Positions 23,893 to 33,186 are shown, numbered from the stretch's first letter. The stretch is DNA of 64,000 bases from Streptomyces bluensis (GCF_014650715.1 NZ_BMVM01000014.1:124001-188000), one strand, 5' to 3'. Numbers and translations are program-made. The notes: generated from the sequence alone by a model not told the origin.

Positions 23893-24842
23893 TCAGGACC
23901 CCTCGGCCTCGCCGTCATGCTCCGCCAATCCCTGCTCGATCAGCGCGTTCATCCTCGCTTCCTCGCCATCGAGAACCTTGGCGTAGTAGCGCTGGAGGAC
24001 GGCGACGCTCTGACCCGCGCGCCGGGCTGTCTTGGCGAGGCTGACCCCGGAGCGGAGCCAGAACGACACGCACGCATGGCGGAGGTCGTACGGGATGGCG
24101 GCCAGTGGAGAGGCCACCTGTGCGGGAGTGAGCGCCTTTTTGCGAGCTCCCTTCCACACCGCGCCGTACTCCTGCGAGCGGACCGGTCCGCCCCGTACGG
24201 CGCTGAACATTCGGCCCTCGGCCGTGGTCCCGAACGCTTCGATGTGATCTCGCAGGATGGCGACCAGGACGGGCGGGATGGGCACCGGCCGAACTGCGCG
24301 GTGGGCCCGGTGCTTCAACTGCCGTTCCTCGTATGGCTTGCCGTCGTCGGTCCATGCGGAACCACCTGCGGACGGGCGCCAGCCGGCATGAGCCGTCCCC
24401 ACCCCTCTTCGGCGAGCTCGCACTGTTCAGCGCTCAACATGGACACCTCTTCCGGTCGCATCGCGGCGTAGTAGATGCACGCGAAGAAGGCGACCAGGTG
24501 GGAGCCGCGGGGCCTCTGCGCACGTACCGCGTCCAGCAGAGCCCGCGCTTGCGCTGGTGTGGCGACGCTGCGGATGTCCAGCTCCTCCACTGCCTTGGGG
24601 GTCTCCCAGTGCACGCGGTGCAAGGGGTTGCCGGGCAACAACTCATGTTCCACGGCAAGGCGCAGGCAGTTGCTGAGCACGGCGCGGCGCCGCCGGAACG
24701 TGTTCGCGGCGGCCGACTTGCCGTCTTGCCTCTTGGCCAGGTGCTCCAGCACCGTGCGCACGCGCTTGGCGTTGTCCAGGTCGACGACTGCCGGTGCGTT
24801 GCGTTCCACCCATGCCAGCTTCGGGCACGCATACGAGAAGAC
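23893..24842 (-). pseudogene. Tyrosine-type site-specific integrase, frameshifted and N-terminally truncated
   Basis: Two overlapping minus-strand frames together make one integrase. The N-terminal part (24842 down to about 24370) has RPEEVSMLSAEQCE with the first catalytic Arg. The C-terminal part (about 24380 to 23893) has YDLRHACVSFW (HxxR box) and QRYYAK with the Tyr nucleophile. The frames join near 24370, implying a frameshift. Upstream, a stop at 24843-24845 cuts off the usual N-terminal SAM-like DNA-binding region, so it should be inactive. It points toward the 3' end of tRNA-Ser, the normal layout for integrative elements. Confidence 0.85.
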
Positions 24843-25257
24843 CTACGCGTCAGTGAAGACGGCGCTGCGCCCTGAGCTTGGGGAGCTTAGGTGATTCAGG
24901 ACCCGGCGCCTCCCTGACCTGTGGCGGGGCGGTGTCAGTGCCTTGTGGGCGCCCGCCTGGTTCCCCGGCGTTCCCCGTGATTCCCGCAGGATCTGGCACG
25001 GATCGGGCACGACCTCCGCGTCCCGAACTTCAGATGCGAACGGCTCTGACCAGCGTAGTTGCTATTTGCTGCGGAAGGTGCTGAGACCTGGGTGGTACGG
25101 CTGTTGACCCTGTTTCTCCGCTCTGAAGGGCACGCTACGGGGACGACGCTGAGAGGGGGGAGGTTGTCGCGTTGAGTGGCCTGCTCGGTATATGGGTCTC
25201 GGCAACGCGCAACGCGTCGGAATGCAGCGTCGTCAGGACGGGAATCGGATACAGCAC
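24843..25257. other. 415-bp region between integrase remnant and caspase operon
   Basis: No gene or repeat of note. The 3' end of tRNA-Ser is not repeated here, so no right attachment site is visible. Confidence 0.5.
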
Positions 25258-25854
25258 TCAGCTGCACATCTTGGCCGGTGCCATGCTCACGATGGACGTC
25301 CAAGGCAACGAGACCTTGCCGCTTGTCCGGGAGCTGATCTCTACGTAGTGCCGGTCAGCAAGGACCAACTCTCCGCACACCACACCCGTGTCGGTCCTCA
25401 CCATGACCTCATGGGTGCCGGGAGCCCGTGTCGTCACCCACGCGACGACAAGTGCCCCGACCACAAGGATCACCCCCAGGACGCAACACAGGGAGGCCCA
25501 GGCGAGTGCTCGTGTCACTCGTGCCGCTTCTTGCTCGGTCCAGCGCCGCAGGGCCTGCCCGCCCATGAGGATCTCGCGTTCCGGGGCCCCGTGCGCCGCT
25601 CGTACGGCCAGGAGCGAGCCTGTGGTCAGGAGCACAAAGGCGGTGACCAGCAGGCCGGTGGCGATCGCGCGGGCGGTGTCAGGCAGGTCGGCGAGGTTGT
25701 CCCGGCCCTTGAGCAGTACGAGAACGGCGAGCAGGGCGGTCAGCCCGGTGAGGCCGGTGCGCCAGCCCTCTGCTTGCCTGCGCAGTTCGGGAAGCCTGGT
25801 GAACTCCAATTCCCGGGCGAGTTCGGCCCAGCGGCGGTCGGAACGGGTACTCAT
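25258..25854 (-). CDS. Three-helix membrane protein, last gene of the caspase-HSP90 operon
   Basis: 198 residues. A charged N-terminus (about 35 residues) precedes three hydrophobic segments (LTGLTALLAVLVLL, ATGLLVTAFVLLTTGSLLA, ASLCCVLGVILVVGALVVAWV). A ~45-residue C-terminal tail (GVVCGELVLADRHYVEISS) looks like a small beta domain. Its ATG overlaps the stop of the preceding gene as ATGA, showing tight coupling. No family is recognised. In context it may be the membrane effector or anchor of the system, which is inference. Confidence 0.7.
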   Translation of the reverse strand: MSTRSDRRWAELARELEFTRLPELRRQAEGWRTGLTGLTALLAVLVLLKGRDNLADLPDTARAIATGLLVTAFVLLTTGSLLAVRAAHGAPEREILMGGQALRRWTEQEAARVTRALAWASLCCVLGVILVVGALVVAWVTTRAPGTHEVMVRTDTGVVCGELVLADRHYVEISSRTSGKVSLPWTSIVSMAPAKMCS

Positions 25855-26210
25855 CGACGGATTCGCCAGCTCGCGCCGCACCCGATGTATGACGTGTCCG
25901 GAGGACACTGAGGATGGGCGTGACCGCACTCGCACAGGTGTACCTCCGCCAGCAGCGGCTCCGGTCCTCCCTCCGTTCTTCGCGTCTCCCCTCTCCCGAA
26001 GAGCAGGCTGAGTCCGCCCTTCGTCCCTGTTCCCGGCCGGGCCCACGGGAAGAGTGTGCTGGTCTTGCCGTGACAGCGTGGACATGCCCCCGCGACGATC
26101 ATTCCCCGTCCGTCCGGAGCGGGTTGTTGGGTGAACAGCGAGGCGCTGATCTCGCCGACATCCTCGTCGGCGTACGGCATGGAATGATCGTGCCGGTCGG
26201 TCCCTGTCAT
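25851..26210 (-). CDS. Small Cys-rich zinc-ribbon-like protein, second gene of the caspase-HSP90 operon
   Basis: 119 residues. Five or more cysteines in ACPRCHGK and LCECGHAHPQCPPD, plus a late GCGASW, suggest a zinc-ribbon or rubredoxin-like knuckle. Trp and Phe in TLFPWARPG and the acidic N-terminus (YADEDVGEIS) may mediate contacts. ATG 26210 overlaps the stop of the giant gene upstream, and its own stop overlaps the start of the membrane-protein gene, both as ATGA. No known family; an adaptor or substrate for the large protein is a reasonable guess. Confidence 0.7.
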   Translation of the reverse strand: MTGTDRHDHSMPYADEDVGEISASLFTQQPAPDGRGMIVAGACPRCHGKTSTLFPWARPGTGTKGGLSLLFGRGETRRTEGGPEPLLAEVHLCECGHAHPQCPPDTSYIGCGASWRIRR

Positions 26211-29200
26211 GGTTTCTCCCCCAGCTCGTTGGGTTCCTCGCCCGGCTCGGCGGCGTGCTCCAACCGGAGTCCGAGCAGTCCCGCGTATGTCTCCAGGCGC
26301 TGTTGCACCCACGCGGGCGTCTCACCCACCGCCCGGGCGCGGTGCTCTATCCGGTCCTGCCGGACCGGGCCGGTCAGAGCTGGAAGTTTCCCGTCGAGGT
26401 GCTCAGAGAGGATCACCAGGTCCTGCCAACCGGGCACGACGTCTGGTACGTCGGTGATCGACGGCGGTGTTCCCTCCAGCGCGAGGTACGGCGTGATGCG
26501 CCGCTGCCAGGTCTGCCGCACCGACTCGCCGAGCCGGCCGGCGACGCTGACCAGATCGAGCGGCTGCAGCGGGGACCCGGGTGCGGAGAGGCGGTACGCC
26601 GGGTCGACCGCCACGGCGTCGTGGGCTGTGGGCACTTCGGCGGGCAGAGCGGACTCCGCCTCGGCGGACAGCTCCGGTACCAGCGCACCGATGGCCCGCA
26701 GAGGAGCCAGGGCCTGGTACGCCGTACGCGCACTGACGTCGCGGTTACGGGCGTAGGTGACGAGATGCTGCGCGGTGAGCGGGACCCAGCGAGGCGTCTC
26801 GAACCACACGTAGTCCACATCCTCGTGCATCCCGTCGGCGATCAGTGCCGATGTCTCTTCCCATGTCGGGACGAACGTTCTCAGCTCGCTGGGCAGGGGC
26901 GGGGCCACGAGGCCGGCACCCAGCCCCAGGCGCTGGGCTTCCCGGTGCGCGGTGTCCCACAGGACCGACAACTGCTGCCGGAGCCGTTGGCTGCCGGTGA
27001 ACAGCACTGCTGAGGTCGCCGGCACGGGATAGTCGGCACCGTCCCAGCTGGGGTCCTCACCGGAGAACGCGTACCTGCTGGGCGTGGGCAGTTCGTCCCA
27101 GGCACACAGCAGCCTCGCCGCGTCCGGGAGAGACACTCCGGCCTCTCTCAGCTCATCCACAGACCAGGACAGTTCTTCGCACGACGTCTCGTGGGAGCGG
27201 ACGAACGCGAGATCCCTGAGAGAGATGCCGTCCTCCAATCGGATGTCCGTCTCGTGCAGCCATCGGACCAGGTTGCTTGTACCGAGGGAGGGGACCGCGT
27301 CCCGTCCGGACGAGCGCTTGGTGTAGCGCCGGCGGTGGAGGACACCGAGTGCTTCCGCCTCGCGAGCGACGATGCGTTCGGCCTCCCATACGGAGATCTC
27401 GTACTCCGCGGCCAGCTCGATCGTGGCGGCCCAGGGCAGTACGGGGCGGCCGTCGGCACCGTGCCCGATGTAGCGGTGCAGAACGGGAAGGACCTCGGAC
27501 GACACTTTGCCCCACCGGGCGGCCAGGTCCGGGTCGGGCACGGGGCGGCCCAGCCAGGTGAACTCGGCCATGCGCCGGTTCACTTCGCCCGCGTCGACGC
27601 CGGTCGCGGCGGCCACCACCGGTACGTCCCAGGGGTGGACGGCGGGCCGCCACCGATGCTTGTCCTCCTGCAGGTAGAGAAGCTTCAGCTCGGCGTCCGT
27701 GCAGACATGGTCGCGGTGGTGGTCCGGAACGGCGCGCAGTGGCTCGCCGACGAACGGCGCGTACCGGGAGCATGCCTCGGCCAGCTTGCCCAGCGGCTCG
27801 TGGAACGTGGCGGAGGCGCGGGCGATGCCCGAGAGATCCTCGGGCGGGTGTCGGAAGTAGATTTCGTCGGCGGCGCGCTTCTTGCGCGGCAGGCGGCGTC
27901 CCCAGACGCTGATGGTGAAGCGGTCGCCCAGTAGATCGGGTTCGCTGCCCAAGAGCCCTCTCATGACGGACCAGTCGGTGAAGTCCGGTTGCCAGTCCAG
28001 GTCGCCGTCACCGACGACGGCCGGCCCTGCCAGCCGTGGATGGGCGATGCGCATGCCCCGCATCGCGCGGACTACCTCCGCCACCGTCGTCTCCTGCTCG
28101 TGGGCCACCAGGACTGCCGTACGCCAGTCGCTTTCGGCCTTCTCCGCGATGGCCGACCATCCCGCCTGCGGCACGGGGTGGCCCGAGAGGGACAAGGGCA
28201 TCGCTTCCTTCCGGCTCCGGAAGCCGGGCCGGAGGGCGGCCAGCCGCCAAGGCCGGACCGCCTCGGAGAGCTTCTCCTCTTCGCTCCGCATGGGCGGACT
28301 GTCCAAGGAGGCGTCCAGTCTGAAGTAGCCGACCTCGTCGAGGTTCACCTGTCGGCCGAGGCCGTCCGAGGCGAGCACCCCGCGTCCCCGCAGCGTCTCC
28401 CACAGCGTACGGGCGATCGAGGGCTCGCGTGACTCCATGCTCCACAGCCACTCCAGGCTCAACCCCGCACCTGAGGGGAGCGCTTGGGCACCCCTCTGGA
28501 ACTGCTCCTCGGCCCAGCGGACGTCGTATCGCTCAAGCTTCTTGCGGTTGACACTGAGTTCGCCGGCGTGCGCGCCCGACAGATTGAGCACGTACCCGAA
28601 CGTCTGCTTGTCCGTGGCGATTCCATCGCACACGATCGCTCCGTCACCCGAGACCCACCACAGCGTGCCGGGCACCGCTTCGACGGCGAACCGGGTGGAG
28701 AACGAGCCCGGCTCCTCACCGGAGTTGAGCCGCCCGGGCAGCCAGGTCTCCTCGGTGCCGTCCTGGTCGCGCACCTCCAGTCGGAACTCGCTGAACAGGA
28801 CCAGAGAGCGCAGCACCGACACGGCGGAGTTCCCGGGCAGCGCCCCCGCCCGACGCAGGTGCAGTCGGACGCGGGTGCCGCCGCCGGGCAACGCAGTGCC
28901 GCCGCGCTCGTCGTCCTCCCGGACCCGGAAGAGACTGCCGCTGACCGGGATCTCGACGCGCAACGCCTTCTCGGCCGGGCGACCGTCCGGGCCGACCGGC
29001 CGGGTCACGATCGTCATCTCGTCGGCGAGCATGAAGTAGCTGAAGACGCCGATGCCGAAACGGCTGTTGGGATAGAGCCGCAGCGAACTGTCGTGGCGCA
29101 GCCACTCCGCCTGCTCCCTGCGGAAGGAGTGCGACTGGTCGAAGCGGCGGCCGGCCCGGGTGAAGGTGCTCTTCAGCTGGTCGACAGTCATACCCACCCC

Positions 29201-31333
29201 GTTGTCCACACACTCGACGTACGGTCCGCGGCTGTCCTCGCCGACTTCGATGCGGATCCGGCCCGCCCACTCCGCCGGCTCTCGGCCGAGACGCCGCAGA
29301 TACCGGACGCGCATCTTCCGGTAGCGGCAGGCGTCCATGGCGTTCTGGTACAGCTCCCGCAGGGCGAGTTCGGGCTCACCGTCGTACAGCTTCTCGCCCA
29401 TCAGCAGGCGGCGGATCTCCGTCTGTGCCAGCGAGAAACGTGCGAGTGGTACGTCGTAAGCGTCCGCGCCGTGCTCGCGGTCCGGCCGGAGCCGGTGGTC
29501 GGACAGCCGTGCGGGGAGCCCCAGTAGCAGCGCGGCCTCGTCCTGCGGGAGGCGACGTGCGGACTCCCGCAGCTGGTACCCGAGGTCGTCGGCGTCCTCG
29601 ACCACGGAGGCGAGTGCCGCGTGGATCGAGGGATGCGGGCAGACCGCGTCCAGATGCAGATACGAGGGAGCGTTCCCTTCCTGGTCGAGGTCCCAGAGGG
29701 CGTCCCGGAGCACCGTGATCACCTCGCGGGGTACCACCGGATCGGAGACGGCGAGGTGCTCCGCGAGAACCTCCGGCAGACACCGGGTGTCGAAGGCGAG
29801 CAGTCCCGCGAGCCGCAGCAGCGCCGCAAGTGGTCGTACGCGCAGGCGCGACGGTGTTCTGCGTACGACATGACGGTCCGGCGGCAGCCGCTGGTCGTCC
29901 GGCGGGGCACCGAGGACGATGCCCGCGGCAATCGTACGCAGCGCGGTGGACAGTGCCCCCGCCCGGCTGCCGAGCCGCTCGCCCGCCGCCGGCAGTGGCA
30001 CGTCGAGGAGCTGGGCAACGAAGCCGTCGGCCAGCACCGTGGGCACGGCCTCCTCGTCGGTCGCGAACCGCTCCTCGATCCAGCGGTGGACCAGCCACAG
30101 CGCGACGGCGTGCCGGTCGTCCTCGGGGTCCAGCAGCCACAGGTACGCGTCTGAAAGCTTCTCGGTGATCTGGGGGTAGTGCTCGGTGATCTGCTCGTAA
30201 TGCCGCCGTTGGTCGTCGGCCTTGTTCCTGCGCCCCACGAGTTGCGGACGGAACTCGGCGGCCTGGCTCAGCCGCTCGGCCCAGGCAGTCTCGTGCAGCA
30301 GGACGCCGGCGATCAGCGCGGTGACCTCCAGGGCGGACAGCTCTGTGTCCTTGGGCAGGAGCAGCGGGAGGCGGTCGGCCAGCAGCCGTACTGGATACTC
30401 GTCGTCGGCCCACGGATCGGGCAGACGTTTCTGAGCCCGGTGGACCTGGCGGGCGGTCTGCGTGGCCAAGGTGGACAGGCAGTCCTGTAGGTGAGCCACG
30501 GTTTCGGGGTCGCAGTCCGGGACTCTTTCCCAAAGGGCTGGTGTGCGCACGGCGTCCTGCCAGGCCTGCAGCAGCCGTCTGCCCGTGGCGACCTCCAGGC
30601 ATCTGGTCTTCTCGGCCAGGTCGTTCCCGTAGTGGATCAGTACCGCCTGTGACCCGGCCTGCGCCCGTAACGCGAGTGCCTGCGTGTCGCGTCTGGTCTT
30701 CTCATAGACCTGCTCCACCGTCGTGGCCTCGGTCAGCGGGTCGAAGGCCAGGGCGAGCGACGAAGTGAAGAAGCTACCGGTCTCCGCGAAGCCACTCAGC
30801 TCACCAGGGCCGCAGCTGGTGATCATGGCGAAGCCACTGTGCGGCGGTCCCTTGACGACGTTGCTGCCGAAAGCAGGGGTGTGCTCGCCCTCTGCCCAGC
30901 GGCATGCGTCGATCAGCCACAGCACGGTGCCGGCCGAGCAATCGGCCAGATACGGGCTGATGTCGGCTGGCAGGAGCGACTCCCGTATGTGGGGTTGCTC
31001 CCACCCGGCCGCGTTGTCGCCGTTGTTGGCAGGGGCGAGGGCGTCAGAAGGCACCAAGTAGTCGGTCGTGCCGATCCGGACACCGTGCCCGGTGAAGTAG
31101 AGAAGCAGTGTGCTGTCGGGCGGCGCGCTCGCGGAGAGGTCGGAGAGGCGCTCGGTGATCTTGTTCCGGGTCGGATTCAGCAGGATCTCCACCGCGTAGT
31201 CGCTGCCTCGGAGGGCGTCGCCCAGGACCCGCAGATCGGCGTCGACCGTGGCCGCCAGGGAGGGAAGGATGTGGTCCGCCCCCGGGTTCTCGCCCACGCC
31301 GATGAGCAGGGCTATGCGTCCGTGGTCTTCCAT
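26207..31333 (-). CDS. Giant caspase / degenerate HD / HSP90-type ATPase / winged-helix protein
   Basis: 1708 residues, first gene of a three-gene overlapping operon. Residues ~5-240 form a caspase-like (C14) protease with catalytic His83 in LYFTGHG and Cys144 in LWLIDACRW. Residues ~330-600 are helical, with LAALLRLAGLLAFD typical of an HD domain of conflict systems, but the His-Asp pair is degenerate (LLHETAW). Residues ~630-900 are a GHKL/HSP90-type ATPase: N-box LRELYQNAMDACRYRK (Asn664), VDNGVGM (Asp710), SRFGIGVFSYF and GGGTRVRLHL. The C-terminal ~700 residues contain repeated helix-turn-helix-like units (for example DVPVVAAATGVDAGEVNRRM and LVTYARNRDVSARTAYQAL). Similar architectures were described computationally as bacterial conflict systems by the Aravind group. 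ATG 31333 was chosen; 31363 and 31384 are alternatives. Confidence 0.88.
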   Translation of the reverse strand: MEDHGRIALLIGVGENPGADHILPSLAATVDADLRVLGDALRGSDYAVEILLNPTRNKITERLSDLSASAPPDSTLLLYFTGHGVRIGTTDYLVPSDALAPANNGDNAAGWEQPHIRESLLPADISPYLADCSAGTVLWLIDACRWAEGEHTPAFGSNVVKGPPHSGFAMITSCGPGELSGFAETGSFFTSSLALAFDPLTEATTVEQVYEKTRRDTQALALRAQAGSQAVLIHYGNDLAEKTRCLEVATGRRLLQAWQDAVRTPALWERVPDCDPETVAHLQDCLSTLATQTARQVHRAQKRLPDPWADDEYPVRLLADRLPLLLPKDTELSALEVTALIAGVLLHETAWAERLSQAAEFRPQLVGRRNKADDQRRHYEQITEHYPQITEKLSDAYLWLLDPEDDRHAVALWLVHRWIEERFATDEEAVPTVLADGFVAQLLDVPLPAAGERLGSRAGALSTALRTIAAGIVLGAPPDDQRLPPDRHVVRRTPSRLRVRPLAALLRLAGLLAFDTRCLPEVLAEHLAVSDPVVPREVITVLRDALWDLDQEGNAPSYLHLDAVCPHPSIHAALASVVEDADDLGYQLRESARRLPQDEAALLLGLPARLSDHRLRPDREHGADAYDVPLARFSLAQTEIRRLLMGEKLYDGEPELALRELYQNAMDACRYRKMRVRYLRRLGREPAEWAGRIRIEVGEDSRGPYVECVDNGVGMTVDQLKSTFTRAGRRFDQSHSFRREQAEWLRHDSSLRLYPNSRFGIGVFSYFMLADEMTIVTRPVGPDGRPAEKALRVEIPVSGSLFRVREDDERGGTALPGGGTRVRLHLRRAGALPGNSAVSVLRSLVLFSEFRLEVRDQDGTEETWLPGRLNSGEEPGSFSTRFAVEAVPGTLWWVSGDGAIVCDGIATDKQTFGYVLNLSGAHAGELSVNRKKLERYDVRWAEEQFQRGAQALPSGAGLSLEWLWSMESREPSIARTLWETLRGRGVLASDGLGRQVNLDEVGYFRLDASLDSPPMRSEEEKLSEAVRPWRLAALRPGFRSRKEAMPLSLSGHPVPQAGWSAIAEKAESDWRTAVLVAHEQETTVAEVVRAMRGMRIAHPRLAGPAVVGDGDLDWQPDFTDWSVMRGLLGSEPDLLGDRFTISVWGRRLPRKKRAADEIYFRHPPEDLSGIARASATFHEPLGKLAEACSRYAPFVGEPLRAVPDHHRDHVCTDAELKLLYLQEDKHRWRPAVHPWDVPVVAAATGVDAGEVNRRMAEFTWLGRPVPDPDLAARWGKVSSEVLPVLHRYIGHGADGRPVLPWAATIELAAEYEISVWEAERIVAREAEALGVLHRRRYTKRSSGRDAVPSLGTSNLVRWLHETDIRLEDGISLRDLAFVRSHETSCEELSWSVDELREAGVSLPDAARLLCAWDELPTPSRYAFSGEDPSWDGADYPVPATSAVLFTGSQRLRQQLSVLWDTAHREAQRLGLGAGLVAPPLPSELRTFVPTWEETSALIADGMHEDVDYVWFETPRWVPLTAQHLVTYARNRDVSARTAYQALAPLRAIGALVPELSAEAESALPAEVPTAHDAVAVDPAYRLSAPGSPLQPLDLVSVAGRLGESVRQTWQRRITPYLALEGTPPSITDVPDVVPGWQDLVILSEHLDGKLPALTGPVRQDRIEHRARAVGETPAWVQQRLETYAGLLGLRLEHAAEPGEEPNELGEKP

Positions 31334-31677
31334 TTGGCCCCCGTTCCCCTCCAACCCGCCCATACTTTCACCCGGCCTGACCATGGCGGCGGCGGATCGG
31401 CCAAGTGTCGGTTGGGTGAGCCAGACACGATCGAGCGCGCTCCCAAGGCCATAGTGGCGCGCGCTGCCGCCATGGGAGAACGCCCCAGCGATCGGCCAAT
31501 GCTGCGATCACGAACGGCATCGCAAGGGTGCCGATGTTGCTGGGAGGCATGGAGCGGGCTGAGCATGCGAGTACAGGTCGGATCGTGGCCCCGTCGGGCT
31601 CGGCTGCTGTCACCGTGGTTCCCCGCTGTTCTCCGCTCGGTGTGGTGCGGTTGTGGTGCGGGCCCCCGTCACGTCCG
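31334..31677. promoter_or_regulatory. 344-bp region upstream of the caspase operon
   Basis: Should contain the operon promoter on the minus strand. A minus-strand segment around 31490-31540 encodes ALADRWGVLPW, reminiscent of the end of HATPase_c proteins, but the surrounding frame is not convincing. Confidence 0.4.
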
Positions 31678-32073
31678 TCACCCCTCGTCCTTGGTGCGCC
31701 GGGCAGTCACCAAGTAGCCCGCGAAGCGAACGTCTGGTTGGGCCTCTGCCCATCCGTCCGCTTCGCTGGCAGGCACCATTACGGTGGTGCCCGGGACCGG
31801 GTACAGAACATCGGCCGTGCTGCCTGGCGGAACTGCATAACGGCAGTGCACTTCTGCTACTGCCAGCACTTCCAATGAGGTGAGTGCCTGCTCCTCTTCG
31901 TGGCCGTGATGCTCTTCTCGGAAGTCGATCGCCGGCGCATGCTCGCTCCCCACGACAGCGGCGTAGTCCTCCGGATCAACCTCCAGCAGATTCCACGAGA
32001 CAACATCCCCCGGCGCGAAGCTCTGCCCGCAGCACTGGATCTGCCAGTCATCAACCCAAATTTTCAACGTCAC
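31678..32073 (-). CDS. DUF6578-type hypothetical protein
   Basis: 131 residues from GTG 32073. The start LKIWVDDWQIQCCGQSF, the central EEHHGHEEE, HCRYAVPPG and the end FAGYLVT match a Streptomyces-wide family of unknown function. The Cys pair and His cluster could bind metal. It runs in the same direction as the caspase operon, 344 bp upstream. An upstream extension of the frame is not supported by sequence features. Confidence 0.72.
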   Translation of the reverse strand: MTLKIWVDDWQIQCCGQSFAPGDVVSWNLLEVDPEDYAAVVGSEHAPAIDFREEHHGHEEEQALTSLEVLAVAEVHCRYAVPPGSTADVLYPVPGTTVMVPASEADGWAEAQPDVRFAGYLVTARRTKDEG

Positions 32074-32332
32074 GCCGCCATTGTCCGCCGAGTCACCTTT
32101 GCTCACCACGACGGCGGGGTACGCCGACCGACCATGCGCGCGGGTCTCGCTGGCCCCCCACCCACCGGCCACGCTGCCCGTTGCATCCTTCAGAGCAATC
32201 TGCGATGACAAGACCGTGCTGGCAACTGGCTGTTCTTTATCCAATCCGGCCACTCGTGGGTGTGACTGTCTCACCCACAGGTTCGGGGATGCTGCCGACC
32301 GGCCGGAGCGTCGGCCGCGGTACGGCTCGGAC

Positions 32333-32440
32333 ATGAGCGATGCGGAGTGGGCATGGGTGCGGGGCCTTCTGCCGGTGCCGGGGGCTGGCGGGCCGGGGCG
32401 GGCGAGGGCTACTGCCACCGGCAGATGATCGATGCGGTGT
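32333..32440 (+). pseudogene. IS5-family transposase N-terminal fragment
   Basis: The frame YGSDMSDAEWAWVRGLLPVP matches the start of Streptomyces IS5-type transposases (normally SDLTDAEWAxxxPLLP). It then continues only after a shift to another frame as EGYCHRQMIDAV, the next conserved block, before all similarity is lost. Only ~35 codons remain; no inverted repeats were located. Confidence 0.65.
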
Positions 32441-32615
32441 GCTGGCCGAGCCCGTGCTCCCTCGACCCGGGAGACGGACGCACTGTCCCAGCCCAGCACC
32501 ACCGCTGCCCGCTGGGCCCCAGCCCGTCAACTCCCGCCTCCAGGGCGGCGGCCATCAACGTCTGGTAGTCCACCGACAGGTCCTCGACACTGCCCGCGTG
32601 CTCCCGGTGAGGCAC
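32440..32615 (-). pseudogene. Possible XRE-type regulator fragment
   Basis: Reading minus-strand frames in series gives MAAALEAGVDGLGP and then VLGWDSASVSRVEG, which resembles the helix-turn-helix of XRE regulators (LGWsxxsVSRlE). A frameshift separates the two parts and nothing recognisable follows. Low certainty. Confidence 0.3.
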
Positions 32616-32684
32616 TGCGCCGCGGCCCGACGGGCTTCCTCCGACCTCTCGGAGAGTGGGAGCTCTCCCGGAGGCGACTCCGGT

Positions 32685-32795
32685 CTACCGGTTCTGTGCT
32701 CCAAACCAGCGGACCGCAGCGATGACGAGTCCGAGGACAGCGGTGATCGTGACCGCTATGGCGATCTTGGCGCCAAGGTCCATTGATCCGAACAT
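32685..32795 (-). CDS. Small single-helix membrane protein (36 aa)
   Basis: ATG at 32795 follows AGGGGG six bases upstream, an ideal ribosome site. The product is MFGSMDLGAKIAIAVTITAV, then a continued hydrophobic stretch and a WFGAQNR end, that is, one membrane helix with a short tail. Function unknown. Its intact frame and start among decayed neighbours suggest a real gene. Confidence 0.5.
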   Translation of the reverse strand: MFGSMDLGAKIAIAVTITAVLGLVIAAVRWFGAQNR

Positions 32796-33186
32796 GTGCA
32801 TCCCCCTAATTGATCGGCACTAGTGGCCTGCGGATACGCGCTGGCGTTTCTCGCTTGAGATGACCATGGCATCCCTTCGGTACTCAGGGGCACCCAGAGG
32901 TGGAAGTCCTGAGGATCTTCTGAGGTCGGCCTCGCCGCTGCTCTCGGCCAGCGCTCCACGTGGGGCCTGTCAGCTGGTCACGCGGTCTGCGTCGCGACTT
33001 TGGCCGGGAGCTGCTTGGCGCGAGTGATCACGGCGCCGGCACCGTAAGCTTCCGGCGCGTCGGGCGGTGTCTGTGGACCTGCCCGCAGCGCGCCGCCGGG
33101 CTTGTGACTCAGTCGGCCTGCCGGGGCTTGATTTCTCTCTGAGGGGCACCCTCCCGTATGGGCCCTGTCTCACATTGGCCATGCGC
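32796..33186. other. 391-bp region without a recognised feature
   Basis: No gene, clear hairpin or repeat was found. It forms the right boundary of the accessory stretch before the prim-pol gene. Confidence 0.45.

Larger units (their letters stand above)
32074..32684. other. 611-bp region of transposase and regulator debris
   Basis: No intact gene. It holds an IS5-type transposase fragment (32333-32440) on the plus strand and a possible XRE-type regulator fragment (32440-32615) on the minus strand. The rest is unrecognised. Confidence 0.6.

Noticed and set aside
31395..31540. Possible HATPase_c gene fragment upstream of the caspase operon
   Set aside because: Only ALADRWGVLPW resembles the family; the flanking residues do not fit and no N-box or G1 box is found.
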